Positions 7,974 to 18,283 are shown, numbered from the stretch's first letter. The stretch is DNA of 64,000 bases from Dorea sp. 5-2 (GCF_000403455.2 NZ_KE159759.1:156814-220813), one strand, 5' to 3'. The notes: generated by a model from the letters alone, not told the origin. A program made the numbers and translations.

Positions 7974-9485
7974 CTATTTTTCGCCGTCTGCATTCAGGAT
8001 CCGGTAAACCGCATCCATGTCCACATTTTCCCGGATGATCCCAGCCAGCCTGTTATACTGCTCTTCTTTATACTCTGACAGATCGACTGCCTTCACCGCT
8101 TCGTTGCAATAGCCCTTCTGCCGAAGCAGCGCGCCCACGACCTCCTCCACAACCTCCGCCCGGTCGAAGATCCCGTGCACATAACAGCCGTACACATGAT
8201 CCGTACACAGCCCGTCTTCCTTCGGCGCTCCCTGCGCCGCGGCATCCCGAAGCCACAGCATCTTCTCTTCCCTGGTCTCCGAGACGCCCATGTGGATCTC
8301 GTAACCTTCTATCTCCACCTGCTCCAGTCCGCCAAGGAGTCCTCTGATCTTCTGAAAATGCCCTTTCACACGGGTACGTGTCTTCTCCGGAACGAACGTA
8401 GTCTTCATCGGAAGCAGCCCCAATCCCCTGACGCTTCCCTTCTGCTCTATCCCTTCCGGATCCTCGATACTCTCGCCCAGCATCTGATAACCGCCGCAGA
8501 TCCCGAACACCAGCCTGCCTTTGCCGCTGTGCCTTACGATCTTTGCCTCTAACCCGCTTTGCCTGAGCCACAGCAGGTCTGCGATCGTATTTTTCGTACC
8601 GGGCAGTATCACCGCATCCGGATCGCCGAACTCACCCGCTCTGCTCACATACCGAAGCGTCACGTCCTCCATTCCCTCCAACGGCGCAAGATCCGTGAAG
8701 TTCGAGATCCTGGGCAGACGGATCACCGCAATGTCTACCCTGCCGGTCTTCCCCTTTCTTCCGAATCTCTCCGTCAGGCTGTCCTCGTCGTCGATATCCA
8801 GATAAAAATACGGTATTACGCCGCAGACAGGGATCTTCGTCTTCTCCTGCAGCATCTCAAGCCCGGGCATTAAGATCTCCTTGTCTCCCCGGAATTTATT
8901 TATGATCGTACCTTTGACGCGTCTTCGCTCCTCTTCCTCCAGAAGCTCGATGGTTCCCACGATCTGGGCAAATACGCCCCCGCGGTCAATATCCCCCACA
9001 AGAAGAACCGGTGCGTCCACCAGCTTTGCCAGTCCCATATTCACGATATCATTCTTCTTCAGATTGATCTCTGCCGGGCTTCCCGCTCCTTCTATCACGA
9101 TCACCTCATAGGCTTCGTCAAGCCGGCGGTATGCCTTCAGGATATCCGGAATATATGCTTCCTTCTTCCTATAATATTCCGCCGCCGACATAACGCCTGC
9201 CACTTCCCCGTTCAGGATCACCTGGGAACCGGTGTCGTTCGTCGGCTTTAGAAGGATCGGGTTCATCGCCGCCTCCGGTTCGATCCCCGCCGCCTCTGCC
9301 TGCATCACCTGCGCCCGTCCCATCTCCAGTCCTTCTCTTGTGATAAATGAGTTCAGCGCCATGTTCTGTGATTTAAACGGCGTCACCCGGAAGCCGTCCT
9401 GATGAAACACCCGGCACAGTCCGCCGACAAGGATACTTTTGCCCGCGTTCGACATGGTTCCCTGAATCATGATTGATCTTGCCAT
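7974..9485 (-). CDS. cbiP: Adenosylcobyric acid synthase (glutamine-hydrolysing)
   Basis: CbiP amidates four carboxylates of adenosylcobyrinic acid a,c-diamide using ATP and glutamine. The product of about 503 residues starts at ATG 9485 (AAGGAG six bases upstream). The N-terminal ATPase domain has [19 protein letters not shown] and [10 protein letters not shown]. Further on are [14 protein letters not shown] and [12 protein letters not shown]. The C-terminal glutaminase-like domain has the nucleophile region [13 protein letters not shown] and YVHGIFD. Full length and well conserved. It lies between cobD and cobU. Confidence 0.95.
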   Translation of the reverse strand: MARSIMIQGTMSNAGKSILVGGLCRVFHQDGFRVTPFKSQNMALNSFITREGLEMGRAQVMQAEAAGIEPEAAMNPILLKPTNDTGSQVILNGEVAGVMSAAEYYRKKEAYIPDILKAYRRLDEAYEVIVIEGAGSPAEINLKKNDIVNMGLAKLVDAPVLLVGDIDRGGVFAQIVGTIELLEEEERRRVKGTIINKFRGDKEILMPGLEMLQEKTKIPVCGVIPYFYLDIDDEDSLTERFGRKGKTGRVDIAVIRLPRISNFTDLAPLEGMEDVTLRYVSRAGEFGDPDAVILPGTKNTIADLLWLRQSGLEAKIVRHSGKGRLVFGICGGYQMLGESIEDPEGIEQKGSVRGLGLLPMKTTFVPEKTRTRVKGHFQKIRGLLGGLEQVEIEGYEIHMGVSETREEKMLWLRDAAAQGAPKEDGLCTDHVYGCYVHGIFDRAEVVEEVVGALLRQKGYCNEAVKAVDLSEYKEEQYNRLAGIIRENVDMDAVYRILNADGEK

Positions 9486-9529
9486 CTCCTTCTCCTTCTT
9501 CCCATTCACTGCCTGGTCATAGCCTGGGG

Positions 9530-10570
9530 CTATCTCAGACAGATCCGTCTTAGTTCTTCTGCCAGCCTGAGGTTCTCCTCCCTCTTCTTTACCGCAAACC
9601 TGTAATACCCTTTGTCCAGTCCGTCGTAATTACTGCAGTCCCGGATCAGGATCCCCCGCTTCTTCAATTCCTCATACAGATCATATTCACTTCGGATAAA
9701 GATATAATTCGCCTCCGGGGTATAATATTTGATTCCGATCTCGTCCAATCGGCAAAGCAGCCATTCCCGCTCTTTTCGGATATATTCCCTGGTCCTTGCC
9801 GGATGGGCGGTATCCCGTACCGCCGCTTCCCCCGCCTCCTGCGCCACCACGGATATACTCCAGGGCTGCCGCATCCGTTCCAGCCGCTTTAACAGCTCAA
9901 GATCGCCGCATACTCCATACCCCAGGCGAAGCCCCGGCATCCCGTACATCTTCGTGAACGCCCGCAGGACAAACAGTTCCGGATATTTTGCTGTCTGCCG
10001 CAGCAATGTATGCGCTTCCCACTCATCCAGGAATTCACAGAAGCTCTCATCCATCACCATACGGATCCCTTTCTCTTTGCAGCGCGCAAGGATCCTAAGC
10101 AGCAGTTCCTGTTCGATCACATTTCCCACCGGATTACTGGGGGAACACAGGAAGATCATATCAATCTCATCCGTCAGAGATTCCAGATACTCCTCCCCAA
10201 GCTTAAATCCCTCCGACTCCTTAAGCCCAAACAGGACGATCTCACAGTCTGCCGCCAGAAGCGCCTGCCGGTATTCGAGAAAGGACGGCGCCAGAAGAAC
10301 CGCCTTCTTCGGATGCTCCGCCATCGCCAGTGCAAAGATAAGCTCCGCTCCTCCGTTTCCGAATATGAAGCAATCCTCCCTAAGCCCAAGCCTTTCAGAA
10401 AGCGCCCTGCGAAGCCTCCGGCATCTGGCGTCCGGATACTGCGTCATTCTGGCCACCGCGCCGTGCGCCGCCTCTATTGCCGCACTGCCCGGTCCAAGAG
10501 GATTGATGTTCGCCGAGAAATCAAGCATCCCCTCATAGGTATATACATCACCGCCGTGTTGATATTCCAT
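9530..10570 (-). CDS. cobD: Threonine-phosphate decarboxylase (CobD type, PLP-dependent)
   Basis: This 346-residue class I/II aminotransferase-fold enzyme makes (R)-1-amino-2-propanol phosphate, the linker attached by CbiB. Evidence: the N-terminal [22 protein letters not shown] typical of CobD, the substrate-binding [22 protein letters not shown], and the PLP lysine in [15 protein letters not shown]. Similarity to histidinol-phosphate aminotransferase (HisC) is expected, but the corrin neighbourhood and the N-terminal motif favour CobD. Ribosome binding upstream of the ATG at 10570 is weak. Confidence 0.9.
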   Translation of the reverse strand: MEYQHGGDVYTYEGMLDFSANINPLGPGSAAIEAAHGAVARMTQYPDARCRRLRRALSERLGLREDCFIFGNGGAELIFALAMAEHPKKAVLLAPSFLEYRQALLAADCEIVLFGLKESEGFKLGEEYLESLTDEIDMIFLCSPSNPVGNVIEQELLLRILARCKEKGIRMVMDESFCEFLDEWEAHTLLRQTAKYPELFVLRAFTKMYGMPGLRLGYGVCGDLELLKRLERMRQPWSISVVAQEAGEAAVRDTAHPARTREYIRKEREWLLCRLDEIGIKYYTPEANYIFIRSEYDLYEELKKRGILIRDCSNYDGLDKGYYRFAVKKREENLRLAEELRRICLR

Positions 10571-10659
10571 TTATCTTATGCCGTCCTTTCTTATGTTTTG
10601 CACTGCCTGGGCGCCGCCGTGTACAATTCAGAAATCCTCTGCATCCTCGTCCGCTCATC

Positions 10660-11634
10660 TCACACAAAGAGCATCCGCACCCCGGCTCCTACAACCAACA
10701 TCAGTACCGCCGTCACATACATCAAGGTACATGTTCTCGGGATATCCCCGGGACAGACGCCGCGTACCGGATCCCCGATCGTCGGCTTCTCATATAATTT
10801 TCCGAAATAATATGCATTCCCCGCAAGCTGCACCTCAAGCGCCCCGGCACACACCGCCTCCGTCTGCGCCGCGTTGGGACTGGCATGGTTGTGTCTGTCC
10901 CTCCGGTAGATCTGCCATGCCTTCCGGGCGTTAAACCGGCAGATAAAAGCCGCCGCGATCATAAGCGCCGCCGATATCCTTGCCGGAATATAGTTGAAGA
11001 CGTCATCCATCTTCGCCGCCGCCCTGCCAAAATAAAGATACCGTTCGTTCTTATATCCCAGCATGGAATCCATGGTATTGACCGCTTTGTAGAGAAATGC
11101 AAGGGGCGCGCCTCCGATCAGCATATAGAACAACGGCGCGATCACTCCGTCTGACGTATTCTCCGCGATCGTCTCCACCGCCGCTTTCGTAACGCCTTCC
11201 TCCGTCAGATCTTCCGTATCCCTGCCCACGATCATGGACACCGCATATCTGGCGCCGGGAAGGTCTCCCTCCTTGAGCTTTTCATACACCTTCATGCTTT
11301 CTTTTCGCAGGGAAGCCGCCGCCAGCAGCTGATAACACCAGAATACTTCTATGGCAGATGCGAAAGCCGGATGTACTTTTCCCGCCAGGATCAGGATTCC
11401 TGCAGCCACTCCGAGCGTCAGCCCGCATACCATGACCCACAGAATACTGCCTGCGATCTTTAACTTCCTGCCCTCCGGATCTCCACTCTCTTGCCTTCCC
11501 GCCGCCTTACGCAATATCTTCTCAAGCCCCGTGATCAGAAGCCCGATCACACGGACCGGATGATACAGCCACACCGGATCCCCCCATAACAGATCCAGCA
11601 AAAACGCCAGGAAACATATCACTGTGATTCTCAT
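10660..11634 (-). CDS. cbiB: Adenosylcobinamide-phosphate synthase (membrane)
   Basis: The product, about 324 residues, couples aminopropanol phosphate to adenosylcobyric acid. The start region FLLDLLWGDPVWLYHPVRVIG is the CbiB hallmark. Also visible are AVSMIVGRDTEDLTEEGV, AVETIAENTSDGVIAPLFY, NTMDSMLGYKNERY and the terminal DPVRGVCPGDIPRT region. Several hydrophobic segments indicate an integral membrane enzyme. The ATG at 11634 overlaps the stop of cobC (ATGA); the longer frame to 11676 is probably not used. Confidence 0.94.
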   Translation of the reverse strand: MRITVICFLAFLLDLLWGDPVWLYHPVRVIGLLITGLEKILRKAAGRQESGDPEGRKLKIAGSILWVMVCGLTLGVAAGILILAGKVHPAFASAIEVFWCYQLLAAASLRKESMKVYEKLKEGDLPGARYAVSMIVGRDTEDLTEEGVTKAAVETIAENTSDGVIAPLFYMLIGGAPLAFLYKAVNTMDSMLGYKNERYLYFGRAAAKMDDVFNYIPARISAALMIAAAFICRFNARKAWQIYRRDRHNHASPNAAQTEAVCAGALEVQLAGNAYYFGKLYEKPTIGDPVRGVCPGDIPRTCTLMYVTAVLMLVVGAGVRMLFV

Positions 11635-12209
11635 AGTCTCTCTATCTCCGTTAATCTTCGTACGCCTCTTCGCCACTGCTCTTCATCCAGCTTCACACGA
11701 AATCCATCTCCGTTCTTCACCTGCCAGTGATAGAAGCCTTCCTCATGGTGCGCCAACCGATCGAGCACCGCCATGATGGTACCGCCGTGTACCACGAATG
11801 CCGCAGTCCGGCAGCCTTCTTCTATGAATCGCCCGGTCATATTGCAGAATCCCTTCACACATCTCTCACAGAACGTATCCATCCCCTCTCCTTCGGGAAA
11901 CGGGATCTTTCCTCCCGAATCAAGCCATCTCTGGTAATCCGGATGCTCTTTAAGCTCCTCATAGTTCTTGTTTTCGAACATCCCGAAATCACACTCCCGA
12001 AGCTCCCTGCAGACATATTTCTTCACATCCGGGTAGATCCGTTCTGCCGTCTCCATACAACGCCTCAAAGGACTGACGGCGACCGCCCCGGCGGCGGGAT
12101 ACCGGCGTCTGACCGGCTGCCCCGGCAGCAGAGGCTCGTCTGTCGTCCCGATATAGCGCCGTTCTATATTTCCCTGTGTCATAAAATGGCGTATCAATGT
12201 TATCTCCAT
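11631..12209 (-). CDS. cobC: Histidine phosphatase family protein, alpha-ribazole phosphatase
   Basis: The 192-residue protein belongs to the phosphoglycerate-mutase-like histidine phosphatases and probably dephosphorylates alpha-ribazole phosphate (or the cobalamin phosphate) in lower ligand assembly. The catalytic segment reads LIRHFMTQGNIERRYIG, in place of the common RHGET; this variant keeps the nucleophilic histidine. SPLRRCMETAERIYP, RECDFGMFENKNYEEL and VVHGGTIMAVLD are also conserved. It lies between cobS and cbiB and is probably translationally coupled to cbiB. Confidence 0.88.
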   Translation of the reverse strand: MEITLIRHFMTQGNIERRYIGTTDEPLLPGQPVRRRYPAAGAVAVSPLRRCMETAERIYPDVKKYVCRELRECDFGMFENKNYEELKEHPDYQRWLDSGGKIPFPEGEGMDTFCERCVKGFCNMTGRFIEEGCRTAAFVVHGGTIMAVLDRLAHHEEGFYHWQVKNGDGFRVKLDEEQWRRGVRRLTEIERL

Positions 12210-12235
12210 CGTTCTTTCATCCGTTTCTTAATATA

Positions 12236-12982
12236 TTAGATCACCACGCATCCTAACACCGCCAGTTCGCACAACTGCAGGAAATAGCCTGCCAGATCGC
12301 CGGTCACGCCGCCGAATTGCCGCACCGCCGTCACACGGTAGCAGGCAAAGATCCCAAGCGCCCCGGCAACCGTCAGAAGCCCCCTTCCCGGCGACAGAAG
12401 GATCATCCCCGCAGCCGGGACCAGGATGTAGAGGATCAGAAGAACTGCCGCGTGCAGCTTTCTCGTCCCTTCCTTGAAGGTGCGTGCTAGCCCCTTCTTC
12501 GATGCAGAGGGGAAGGTAAGAACGGCGAACCCGCTCATTCCCCGCGACAGCACATACCCGCAGGCGATCACCGGCAGCATCTCTGCCGTCACCTCGCTCC
12601 AGAGCCCCAGGCACAGGACGAAGTAACAGCATGCGCCGATCACGGCAAACGCACCCGCATGAGGATCCTTCAGGATCTCAAGCTTCCGTTCCCTGTCCCC
12701 GTAAGAACTGAGCGCGTCGATCGTATCCAACAGCCCGTCCATATGGATCCCTCCGTTGACCGCGATCGGAAGAACCGTCATGACCGAGGAAAATAACAGG
12801 GTCTTGCATCCGTTTCTAAGAAGCAGCATTCCTGTGCCCCACACACAGACGCCCGTTATGATCCCGACCACGGGAAAGAAACACATCACATGCTTTGTGT
12901 TCTCCTGCGTCCACGTGATCCGCGGCATGGGGATCTTCGAATACATGGATAACGCTATGATAAGGGATTGCAGTATTGCCAT
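12236..12982 (-). CDS. cobS: Adenosylcobinamide-GDP ribazoletransferase (cobalamin synthase)
   Basis: This 248-residue integral membrane enzyme joins adenosylcobinamide-GDP and alpha-ribazole. Motifs: SKIPMPRITWT, NGGIHMDGLLDTIDALSSYGDRERKLEILKD across residues 75-105 (the metal-binding DxxDA region), GAFAVIG and the C-terminal GGVTGDLAGYFLQLCEL. The length is typical. It is immediately downstream of cobT on the same strand, which completes nucleotide-loop assembly in adjacent genes. Confidence 0.95.
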   Translation of the reverse strand: MAILQSLIIALSMYSKIPMPRITWTQENTKHVMCFFPVVGIITGVCVWGTGMLLLRNGCKTLLFSSVMTVLPIAVNGGIHMDGLLDTIDALSSYGDRERKLEILKDPHAGAFAVIGACCYFVLCLGLWSEVTAEMLPVIACGYVLSRGMSGFAVLTFPSASKKGLARTFKEGTRKLHAAVLLILYILVPAAGMILLSPGRGLLTVAGALGIFACYRVTAVRQFGGVTGDLAGYFLQLCELAVLGCVVI

Positions 12983-12992
12983 ACGATCTACC

Positions 12993-14084
12993 TCACTTCA
13001 ATATCTCATATTTTTCAACCCGGATATCCTCGAAGGTTCCCATCTCTCGATACACCCGAAGCGCCATGTCAAGGAGCGGCATAAGCGCCACCGCCCCGCT
13101 TCCCTCTCCTAAGAACATCCCGCAGGTCAGGAACGGGGTAAACCCCAGCGCCTCCAACAAGATCCTGCCGCCCGGCTCATTCGACACATGGGAAGGCAGC
13201 ATATAATCCCTTGCCTTCTCAGTGATCCGAACCGCGCACAACGCCGCCACAGAAGAGATCAGCCCGTCGATGACCACTGGAATCCGAAAGAGCGCTCCTC
13301 CTAAGAACACGCCGACAAGGCCTGCAATATCAAGGCCTCCCACCTTGGAAAGGACATCTATCACGTCGTCCGGTCTCGGTTCATGCTTCCGGATGGCTTC
13401 CCGGATCACGCGGATCTTTCTTCTAAGTCCTTCCGAGTCAAGGCCCGCGCCCTTTCCTGTGATATCCTCCACCCGCCCGCCAAGGAGCACGCCGGCGACT
13501 GCACTGCTGGTCGTGGTGTTGCCGATCCCCATCTCGCCGGTCGCAAGGATCTCGTATCCTTGCTCCTTTAATTCGGATACCATACCGATCCCCACCGCGA
13601 TCGCCTTCCGGACCTCTTCCTCCGTCATCGCCGGTTCCTTTGCAAAATTCCTGGTTCCGTATGCAACCTTCCGTTCGCCCTTTGTAAGCGAAGGAACGTC
13701 CACTGCGATCCCGATATCCACCGGATAGACATCCACTCCCGCTACTTTGCTCATCAGGCACACACTTGCCATATCTCTGGTGAAGTTCTCTGCAACCACC
13801 GCCGTAACCTCCTGCCCGGTCTGGGTCACCCCCTCTTCCACCACACCGTTATCGGCGCACATGATGACAAGCCCCTTCTTCGTCAGATGAAAATCCGGCG
13901 TACCTTTGATCCCTGCGATCCGAACGATCGCATCCTCAAGTTTCCCGAGACTGAATAAGGGTTTGCCCACGGACAGCCATTGCTTCTTCGCCCGCTCCAT
14001 TATAGCCGCGTCTGCCGGCCCGATCCTCTTACAGATCTCTTCTATCTCAAGATCCCTGTGGTTTTTAAGATTCCTCTGATTCAT
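12993..14084 (-). CDS. cobT: Nicotinate-nucleotide-dimethylbenzimidazole phosphoribosyltransferase
   Basis: CobT activates the lower-ligand base to alpha-ribazole phosphate. About 363 residues from the ATG at 14084, which overlaps the cbiA stop (ATGA). Visible features: VIMCADNGVVEEGVTQT, ATGEMGIGNTTTSSAV, the GKGAGLDSEGL loop, VGGLDIAGLVGVFLGGA, SHVSNEPGG and LGEGSGAVALMPLLD near the C-terminus, with the catalytic glutamate. The open frame extends upstream to 14225 but that part overlaps cbiA out of frame. Which base is used cannot be read from the sequence. Confidence 0.94.
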   Translation of the reverse strand: MNQRNLKNHRDLEIEEICKRIGPADAAIMERAKKQWLSVGKPLFSLGKLEDAIVRIAGIKGTPDFHLTKKGLVIMCADNGVVEEGVTQTGQEVTAVVAENFTRDMASVCLMSKVAGVDVYPVDIGIAVDVPSLTKGERKVAYGTRNFAKEPAMTEEEVRKAIAVGIGMVSELKEQGYEILATGEMGIGNTTTSSAVAGVLLGGRVEDITGKGAGLDSEGLRRKIRVIREAIRKHEPRPDDVIDVLSKVGGLDIAGLVGVFLGGALFRIPVVIDGLISSVAALCAVRITEKARDYMLPSHVSNEPGGRILLEALGFTPFLTCGMFLGEGSGAVALMPLLDMALRVYREMGTFEDIRVEKYEILK

Positions 14085-15490
14085 ATGTATTTCCCTTCTT
14101 TCTCCCTGACAGCCCGAAACTTTCTCATTCTGTCCACGAATCTTCTGGCAAACAAAAGATTCGAGTAGTAGTGTATGTGCGGAAACCCCGCAAATGTATT
14201 TCCTTTCATATGAATGCAATCCCATGCAACATCCCGCCCCGGTTTTCTGGCAATACAGGCGTCTCCGTTATTTGAGCTGTCCCAGTAATGGAACTCGTGC
14301 CCCTTCAAGGTATCTCCCCGTTCCAGATATGCTCCGTCCTGATCTCCTTCGATCTCAACATATCCAAACCGTACCAGGCGGTCTTTTCGGACCGCACTCC
14401 CCTCTATGAAACCCGCCATCTCGTAATCTATTCCGTCCACGCCCTCCATCGACTCGTGCAGGTACAGGAAGCCTCCGCATTCCGCATGGCAGGGAAGCCC
14501 TCCCTCAAGCTTCGCCTTGATCTCCCTTCTAAGCCGGACATTTTCAGACAGCTCCTTCGCATACACTTCCGGATAGCCTCCTCCAAGCAACAGACCGCTG
14601 ATCCCGTCCGGAAGGCACGCATCCGTAAGAGGGCTGAAAGGGACAAGCTCACATCCAAGCTCTTCGAAAAGCCTTAAGTTGTCCTTATAGTAGAAGCAAA
14701 AGGCAAGATCCCGGGCAACTGCCAGACGCAGCCCATCCGGCGATGCCTTCGCTGCTCTTTGTGCGCCTTCCGTTATCTTCAGATCTCCCGCCGCCCCTGC
14801 GATCCGCAGGATTGCTTCCAGATCCATGGTCTCTTCGAATACCTTTCCGATCTTTACAAATGCCTCCTGAAGATCCCGAAGCTCTCCCGGCACGACAAGT
14901 CCCAGATGCCTGCTCTCGATCTGAAAGATCGGATCCTCCGGAACATACCCTACCACCGGAACCGGATAGCCCATATCCCAAAGCCCCTGTTCGATCATCT
15001 TCTTCATCCTTCCATACACCGCCTTCGAGGTACGGTTCAGGATGATGCCTGCAATATGATGATCCTTTCGGAACGTAAGGAACCCTTTCAATAAAGCAAG
15101 GACAGACAGCGCGGCTCCCTTGCCGTTCACAGTCAGGATCACCGGCGCCTGAAGCGCCTTTGCCGTCTCGTAGGAGCTTGCCCTCTCACTGTCAAGCGCC
15201 ATCCCGTCGTAATATCCCATCACCCCTTCGATCACCGTCACATCTGCTCTCCCTGCATGTTCCGCAAAAAGCCTCGTCATAACCTCCTGCCTTAAGAAGA
15301 ACAGATCCAGATTCTGAGAGTCGATCCCCAGTACTTCCCGGTGGAACATCGGGTCTATATAGTCCGGTCCGCATTTTGCCCCGGCAACCCTGTATCCCCT
15401 GCTCCCGAATGCCTGCATCAGACCGCAGGCAACGGTCGTCTTCCCGCATCCGCTCATAGGCGCGGCGATCATAATTCTCGGAATTTTCAT
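14081..15490 (-). CDS. cbiA: Cobyrinate a,c-diamide synthase
   Basis: CbiA amidates the a and c carboxylates of cobyrinate. About 469 residues from ATG 15490, with GGGAAAGGGGA upstream and ATGA overlap with cbiET. Features: RIMIAAPMSGCGKTTVACGL (P-loop), CGPDYIDPMFH, VIEGVMGYYDG and the C-terminal glutaminase-like domain GLLLGGGYPEVYAKEL and PCHAECGGFLYL with the nucleophilic cysteine, ending GNTFAGFPHIHYYSN. Catalytic parts are intact. Confidence 0.95.
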   Translation of the reverse strand: MKIPRIMIAAPMSGCGKTTVACGLMQAFGSRGYRVAGAKCGPDYIDPMFHREVLGIDSQNLDLFFLRQEVMTRLFAEHAGRADVTVIEGVMGYYDGMALDSERASSYETAKALQAPVILTVNGKGAALSVLALLKGFLTFRKDHHIAGIILNRTSKAVYGRMKKMIEQGLWDMGYPVPVVGYVPEDPIFQIESRHLGLVVPGELRDLQEAFVKIGKVFEETMDLEAILRIAGAAGDLKITEGAQRAAKASPDGLRLAVARDLAFCFYYKDNLRLFEELGCELVPFSPLTDACLPDGISGLLLGGGYPEVYAKELSENVRLRREIKAKLEGGLPCHAECGGFLYLHESMEGVDGIDYEMAGFIEGSAVRKDRLVRFGYVEIEGDQDGAYLERGDTLKGHEFHYWDSSNNGDACIARKPGRDVAWDCIHMKGNTFAGFPHIHYYSNLLFARRFVDRMRKFRAVREKEGKYI

Positions 15491-16710
15491 CGTATCCCCT
15501 TTCCCGCTATACGCGCGGAGATAATATAGATCGGATTCTGTGCCATCATCATATGATGATCTGCAACCTTCTTCGCCCGTGAGATACCTGCCTGGATGAT
15601 CTCTACGTCCCAAAGAAGCCCCTTCTCTTCTGCCGTCAGCGCCTCCTTCACGGTTTCCAGCGTGATCGCATTCAGGACCACTCTTACCGAAGGGCTCTTC
15701 TCCCCTATACAGCGCAGGATCCCTTCCAGGCTGCCCAGACTGCCTCCGATAAAGACATGGGTCGGGGCTTTTAGATCCTGTAATGCCTCCGGCGCGGTTC
15801 CTTCTATGACCTCTACCTGATCCACACAGAATTTTCTTCGGTTCTGCCGGATCAGTTCTGCCGCTTCCGGCTTTCTCTCAATGGCATATACCTGTGCATT
15901 CTCATAGAGAACCGCCGCCGTGACGGCAATAGAGCCGGTGCCCGCCCCAATGTCATAGAACACGCAGCCTTCTGACAGCTCAAGTTTCGCAAGGCTGACG
16001 GCGCGGATCTCCTCCTTGGTCATGGGCACATTCCCCCGGATAAACGCATCGTCCCGGATCTGGACGCCTTTTTCCATAGGCGACGGATTCTCCACATACA
16101 GCGCCGCCAGACCTTGCAGATCCTCCGGCTGTATATCTGCTCCGCTGCGGCAGACAATGCTTTCATCCTTGTAGGAAAGATCCTTGCCGATCCAGATCTT
16201 AAGATCTGTCAGGCTATAGTCCTTGATCTTACTGCAGAAGTCTTCCGCCTGTCCGCTCCCGCCCAGAAGCAGAAATGTCTTCCGATGCCTTGCAACGATA
16301 TGGATATAAGGCTGCTTTCGTCCATGGATGCTTACAAGCCGTGCATCCTCCCAGGAAACATGGAGCTTTGCCGCCAGGTATACGATGGAGGCGATCCCCG
16401 GGATCCCCTTTACCTCACAGAGATCTTTCAATAATCCATACAACTCTTTGGAACCGCTGTAGAAACCGATATCACCGGAATATAAGACAGCCGTCTTCTG
16501 ATATTCCGGATGCGAAGCGATGATCTCCCGGATCCTCTCCGGCATATATTCGCAATGGACCGCCTTTCCCTCCATATGGATCGCCTCTAACATCCGCTTC
16601 GCTCCGATGACACAGTCGCTCTCCTGAATAGCCTTCCTCGCCTCCGCCGAGAGGGTTCCCTCGTTTCCCATCCCGATCCCGATCAGGAATGCCTTTCTCT
16701 TATCTGACAT
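15487..16710 (-). CDS. cbiET: Cobalt-precorrin-7 C5-methyltransferase / C15-methyltransferase-decarboxylase fusion
   Basis: A bifunctional CobL-type enzyme of about 407 residues. The N-terminal CbiE half (to about 205) is a tetrapyrrole methylase: FLIGIGMGNEGTLSAEARKA, VLYSGDIGFYSGS. The C-terminal CbiT half begins near NVPMTKEEIRAV and has the SAM motif VFYDIGAGTGSIAVTAA, plus HVFIGGSLGSLEGIL. The fusion places two late corrin-ring methylations and the C12 acetate decarboxylation on one polypeptide. The ATG at 16710 is preferred over the 16851 frame start because homologues begin with the GIG motif close to the N-terminus. Confidence 0.94.
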   Translation of the reverse strand: MSDKRKAFLIGIGMGNEGTLSAEARKAIQESDCVIGAKRMLEAIHMEGKAVHCEYMPERIREIIASHPEYQKTAVLYSGDIGFYSGSKELYGLLKDLCEVKGIPGIASIVYLAAKLHVSWEDARLVSIHGRKQPYIHIVARHRKTFLLLGGSGQAEDFCSKIKDYSLTDLKIWIGKDLSYKDESIVCRSGADIQPEDLQGLAALYVENPSPMEKGVQIRDDAFIRGNVPMTKEEIRAVSLAKLELSEGCVFYDIGAGTGSIAVTAAVLYENAQVYAIERKPEAAELIRQNRRKFCVDQVEVIEGTAPEALQDLKAPTHVFIGGSLGSLEGILRCIGEKSPSVRVVLNAITLETVKEALTAEEKGLLWDVEIIQAGISRAKKVADHHMMMAQNPIYIISARIAGKGIR

Positions 16711-16747
16711 CTGATACCCCGTCCCTTCTTTCTGTCTCTTCCCTTTA

Positions 16748-17497
16748 CTATTCTTTATCCCTGTAACCTCTGGGCGTGACCATCCTGCCATTTCTCTCTT
16801 TCGTCTGGCTGTTGCCGATGAATACGGTCGTAAACATGTCTGTCTGCGCATCTTTTAATTTCTCTAAGGAACAAAGCGTACTGCTCTGCCCTTCCCGCCC
16901 AATGTTCCTGACGATCCCGCATACCGTGTCTGCTGCCTTTGCCTCCAATAATATTTCACACGCCTTCTTAAGATGATCGTGCCTCTTCTTACTGGAAGGG
17001 TTATACAGACAGATACCAAAATCCGCCTCCGCCGCCGCCTTAAGCCTCTTTGCGATCTTCTCCCAGGGAGTCAGAAGGTCGCTTAAGCTTATGACTGCGA
17101 AATCATGGATCAACGGCGCGCCAAGTACCGCCGCTCCGCTTAATGCCGCAGTGATCCCGGGAACCACCTGAATCTCCGTATCCGGATGATCTTCGGACAA
17201 TTCAAGAAGCAGCCCCGCCATGCCATAGACTCCCGCGTCTCCGCTGCACACCATCGCCACATTCTTCCCGCACTGCGCCTGTTCAAACGCGATCTGGCAG
17301 CGCCGCACTTCCTGCGTCATGGGCGTGGTAATAAATTCCTTCCCCTTTAACTCACTCTCTTCTAATTCCTTTTTCACCAGATCCACATACACCGTATAAC
17401 CTGTCACGACGTCGCAGGAAGCTATTGCCTCCCTTGCTTCTGCCGTCATCTGCCCTGCATTCCCCGGACCGATCCCCACTGCATAGATCTTTCCCAT
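16748..17497 (-). CDS. cbiH: Cobalt-factor III (precorrin-3B) C17-methyltransferase
   Basis: CbiH methylates C17 and drives ring contraction in the anaerobic route. The 249-residue protein begins IYAVGIGPGNAGQMTAEA and has VAMVCSGDAGVYGMAGL, VPGITAALSGAAVLGAPL, FAVISLSDLLTPWE and CLYNPSSKKRHDHLKKA, diagnostic of CobJ/CbiH. The ATG at 17497 has AGGTGG five bases upstream; the GTG at 17506 overlaps this site and is less likely. It lies tightly between cbiF and cbiET. Confidence 0.95.
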   Translation of the reverse strand: MGKIYAVGIGPGNAGQMTAEAREAIASCDVVTGYTVYVDLVKKELEESELKGKEFITTPMTQEVRRCQIAFEQAQCGKNVAMVCSGDAGVYGMAGLLLELSEDHPDTEIQVVPGITAALSGAAVLGAPLIHDFAVISLSDLLTPWEKIAKRLKAAAEADFGICLYNPSSKKRHDHLKKACEILLEAKAADTVCGIVRNIGREGQSSTLCSLEKLKDAQTDMFTTVFIGNSQTKERNGRMVTPRGYRDKE

Positions 17498-17506
17498 ATG
17501 ATCCAC

Positions 17507-18262
17507 CTATTTGCTTCCTTTCCGAAATTCTGTCGTAAACGCAGGATCATAAAGCTTAGAACGCCTGTACTCACTGTCCAGGAATCTGCCGACGATGATC
17601 AGCGCCGTCTTCGTGATCCCTTCTGCTTCTGCCGTCTCTGCCAGAGAACCTACGGTACACCGGCATACCTTTTCATCCTGCCAGGTTGCCTTATATACGA
17701 CCGCCGCCGGAGTATCTTCCGGATAACCGCCTGCCTCAAGCTCTCTTTGAAGCTTCCGGAGCATCCCCGTACTTAAGAAGATCACCATCGTAGCCTGATG
17801 GGCGGCAAGATCCCGTATGGATTCCTTCTCCGGAACCTTCGTCCTCCCTGCCATCCGGGTGATGAGCACAGACTGGGAGATATCCGGGAGCGTGTATTCT
17901 GCCTTCAAGGCTGCTGCCGCCCCGCAGAAGGAACTCACCCCCGGACAGACGTCATACGATATCCCTTCCCGTTCCAGGACGTCCATCTGTTCCTTGACCG
18001 CGCCGTAGATACTCGGATCGCCCGTGTGGAGCCGCACCACCTTCCTTCCCTTCTTCTCGGCGCCGGCAATGACTTCTATCACTTCTTCCAGCGTCATATA
18101 CGCACTGTTATGGATCTCGCAGCCTTCCTTGCAGCTCTCAAGCAACTGTGGATTCACCAGCGACCCTGCATATACGACCACATCTGCCTCTTCCAGAAGC
18201 CTCTGCCCCCGCACCGTGATCAGATCCGCCGCTCCCGGCCCCGCTCCTACAAAATGAACCAT
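17507..18262 (-). CDS. cbiF: Cobalt-precorrin-4 C11-methyltransferase
   Basis: This 251-residue tetrapyrrole methylase shows VHFVGAGPGAADLITVRG, VVYAGSLVNPQLLE, VVRLHTGDPSIYGAVKEQMD, CPGVSSFCGAAAALKAEYTLP and TRMAGRTKVPEKE, the CobM/CbiF signature. It methylates C11 after ring contraction. Position between cbiD and cbiH fits the pathway order III to IV to V. Confidence 0.95.
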   Translation of the reverse strand: MVHFVGAGPGAADLITVRGQRLLEEADVVVYAGSLVNPQLLESCKEGCEIHNSAYMTLEEVIEVIAGAEKKGRKVVRLHTGDPSIYGAVKEQMDVLEREGISYDVCPGVSSFCGAAAALKAEYTLPDISQSVLITRMAGRTKVPEKESIRDLAAHQATMVIFLSTGMLRKLQRELEAGGYPEDTPAAVVYKATWQDEKVCRCTVGSLAETAEAEGITKTALIIVGRFLDSEYRRSKLYDPAFTTEFRKGSK

Positions 18263-18283
18263 CTCTTCTCTTCCTTCCCTTCT

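Noticed and set aside
9530..10570. Histidinol-phosphate aminotransferase (HisC) for the gene called cobD
   Set aside because: The fold is shared, but the HGGDVY start and position between cbiB and cbiP support threonine-phosphate decarboxylase.
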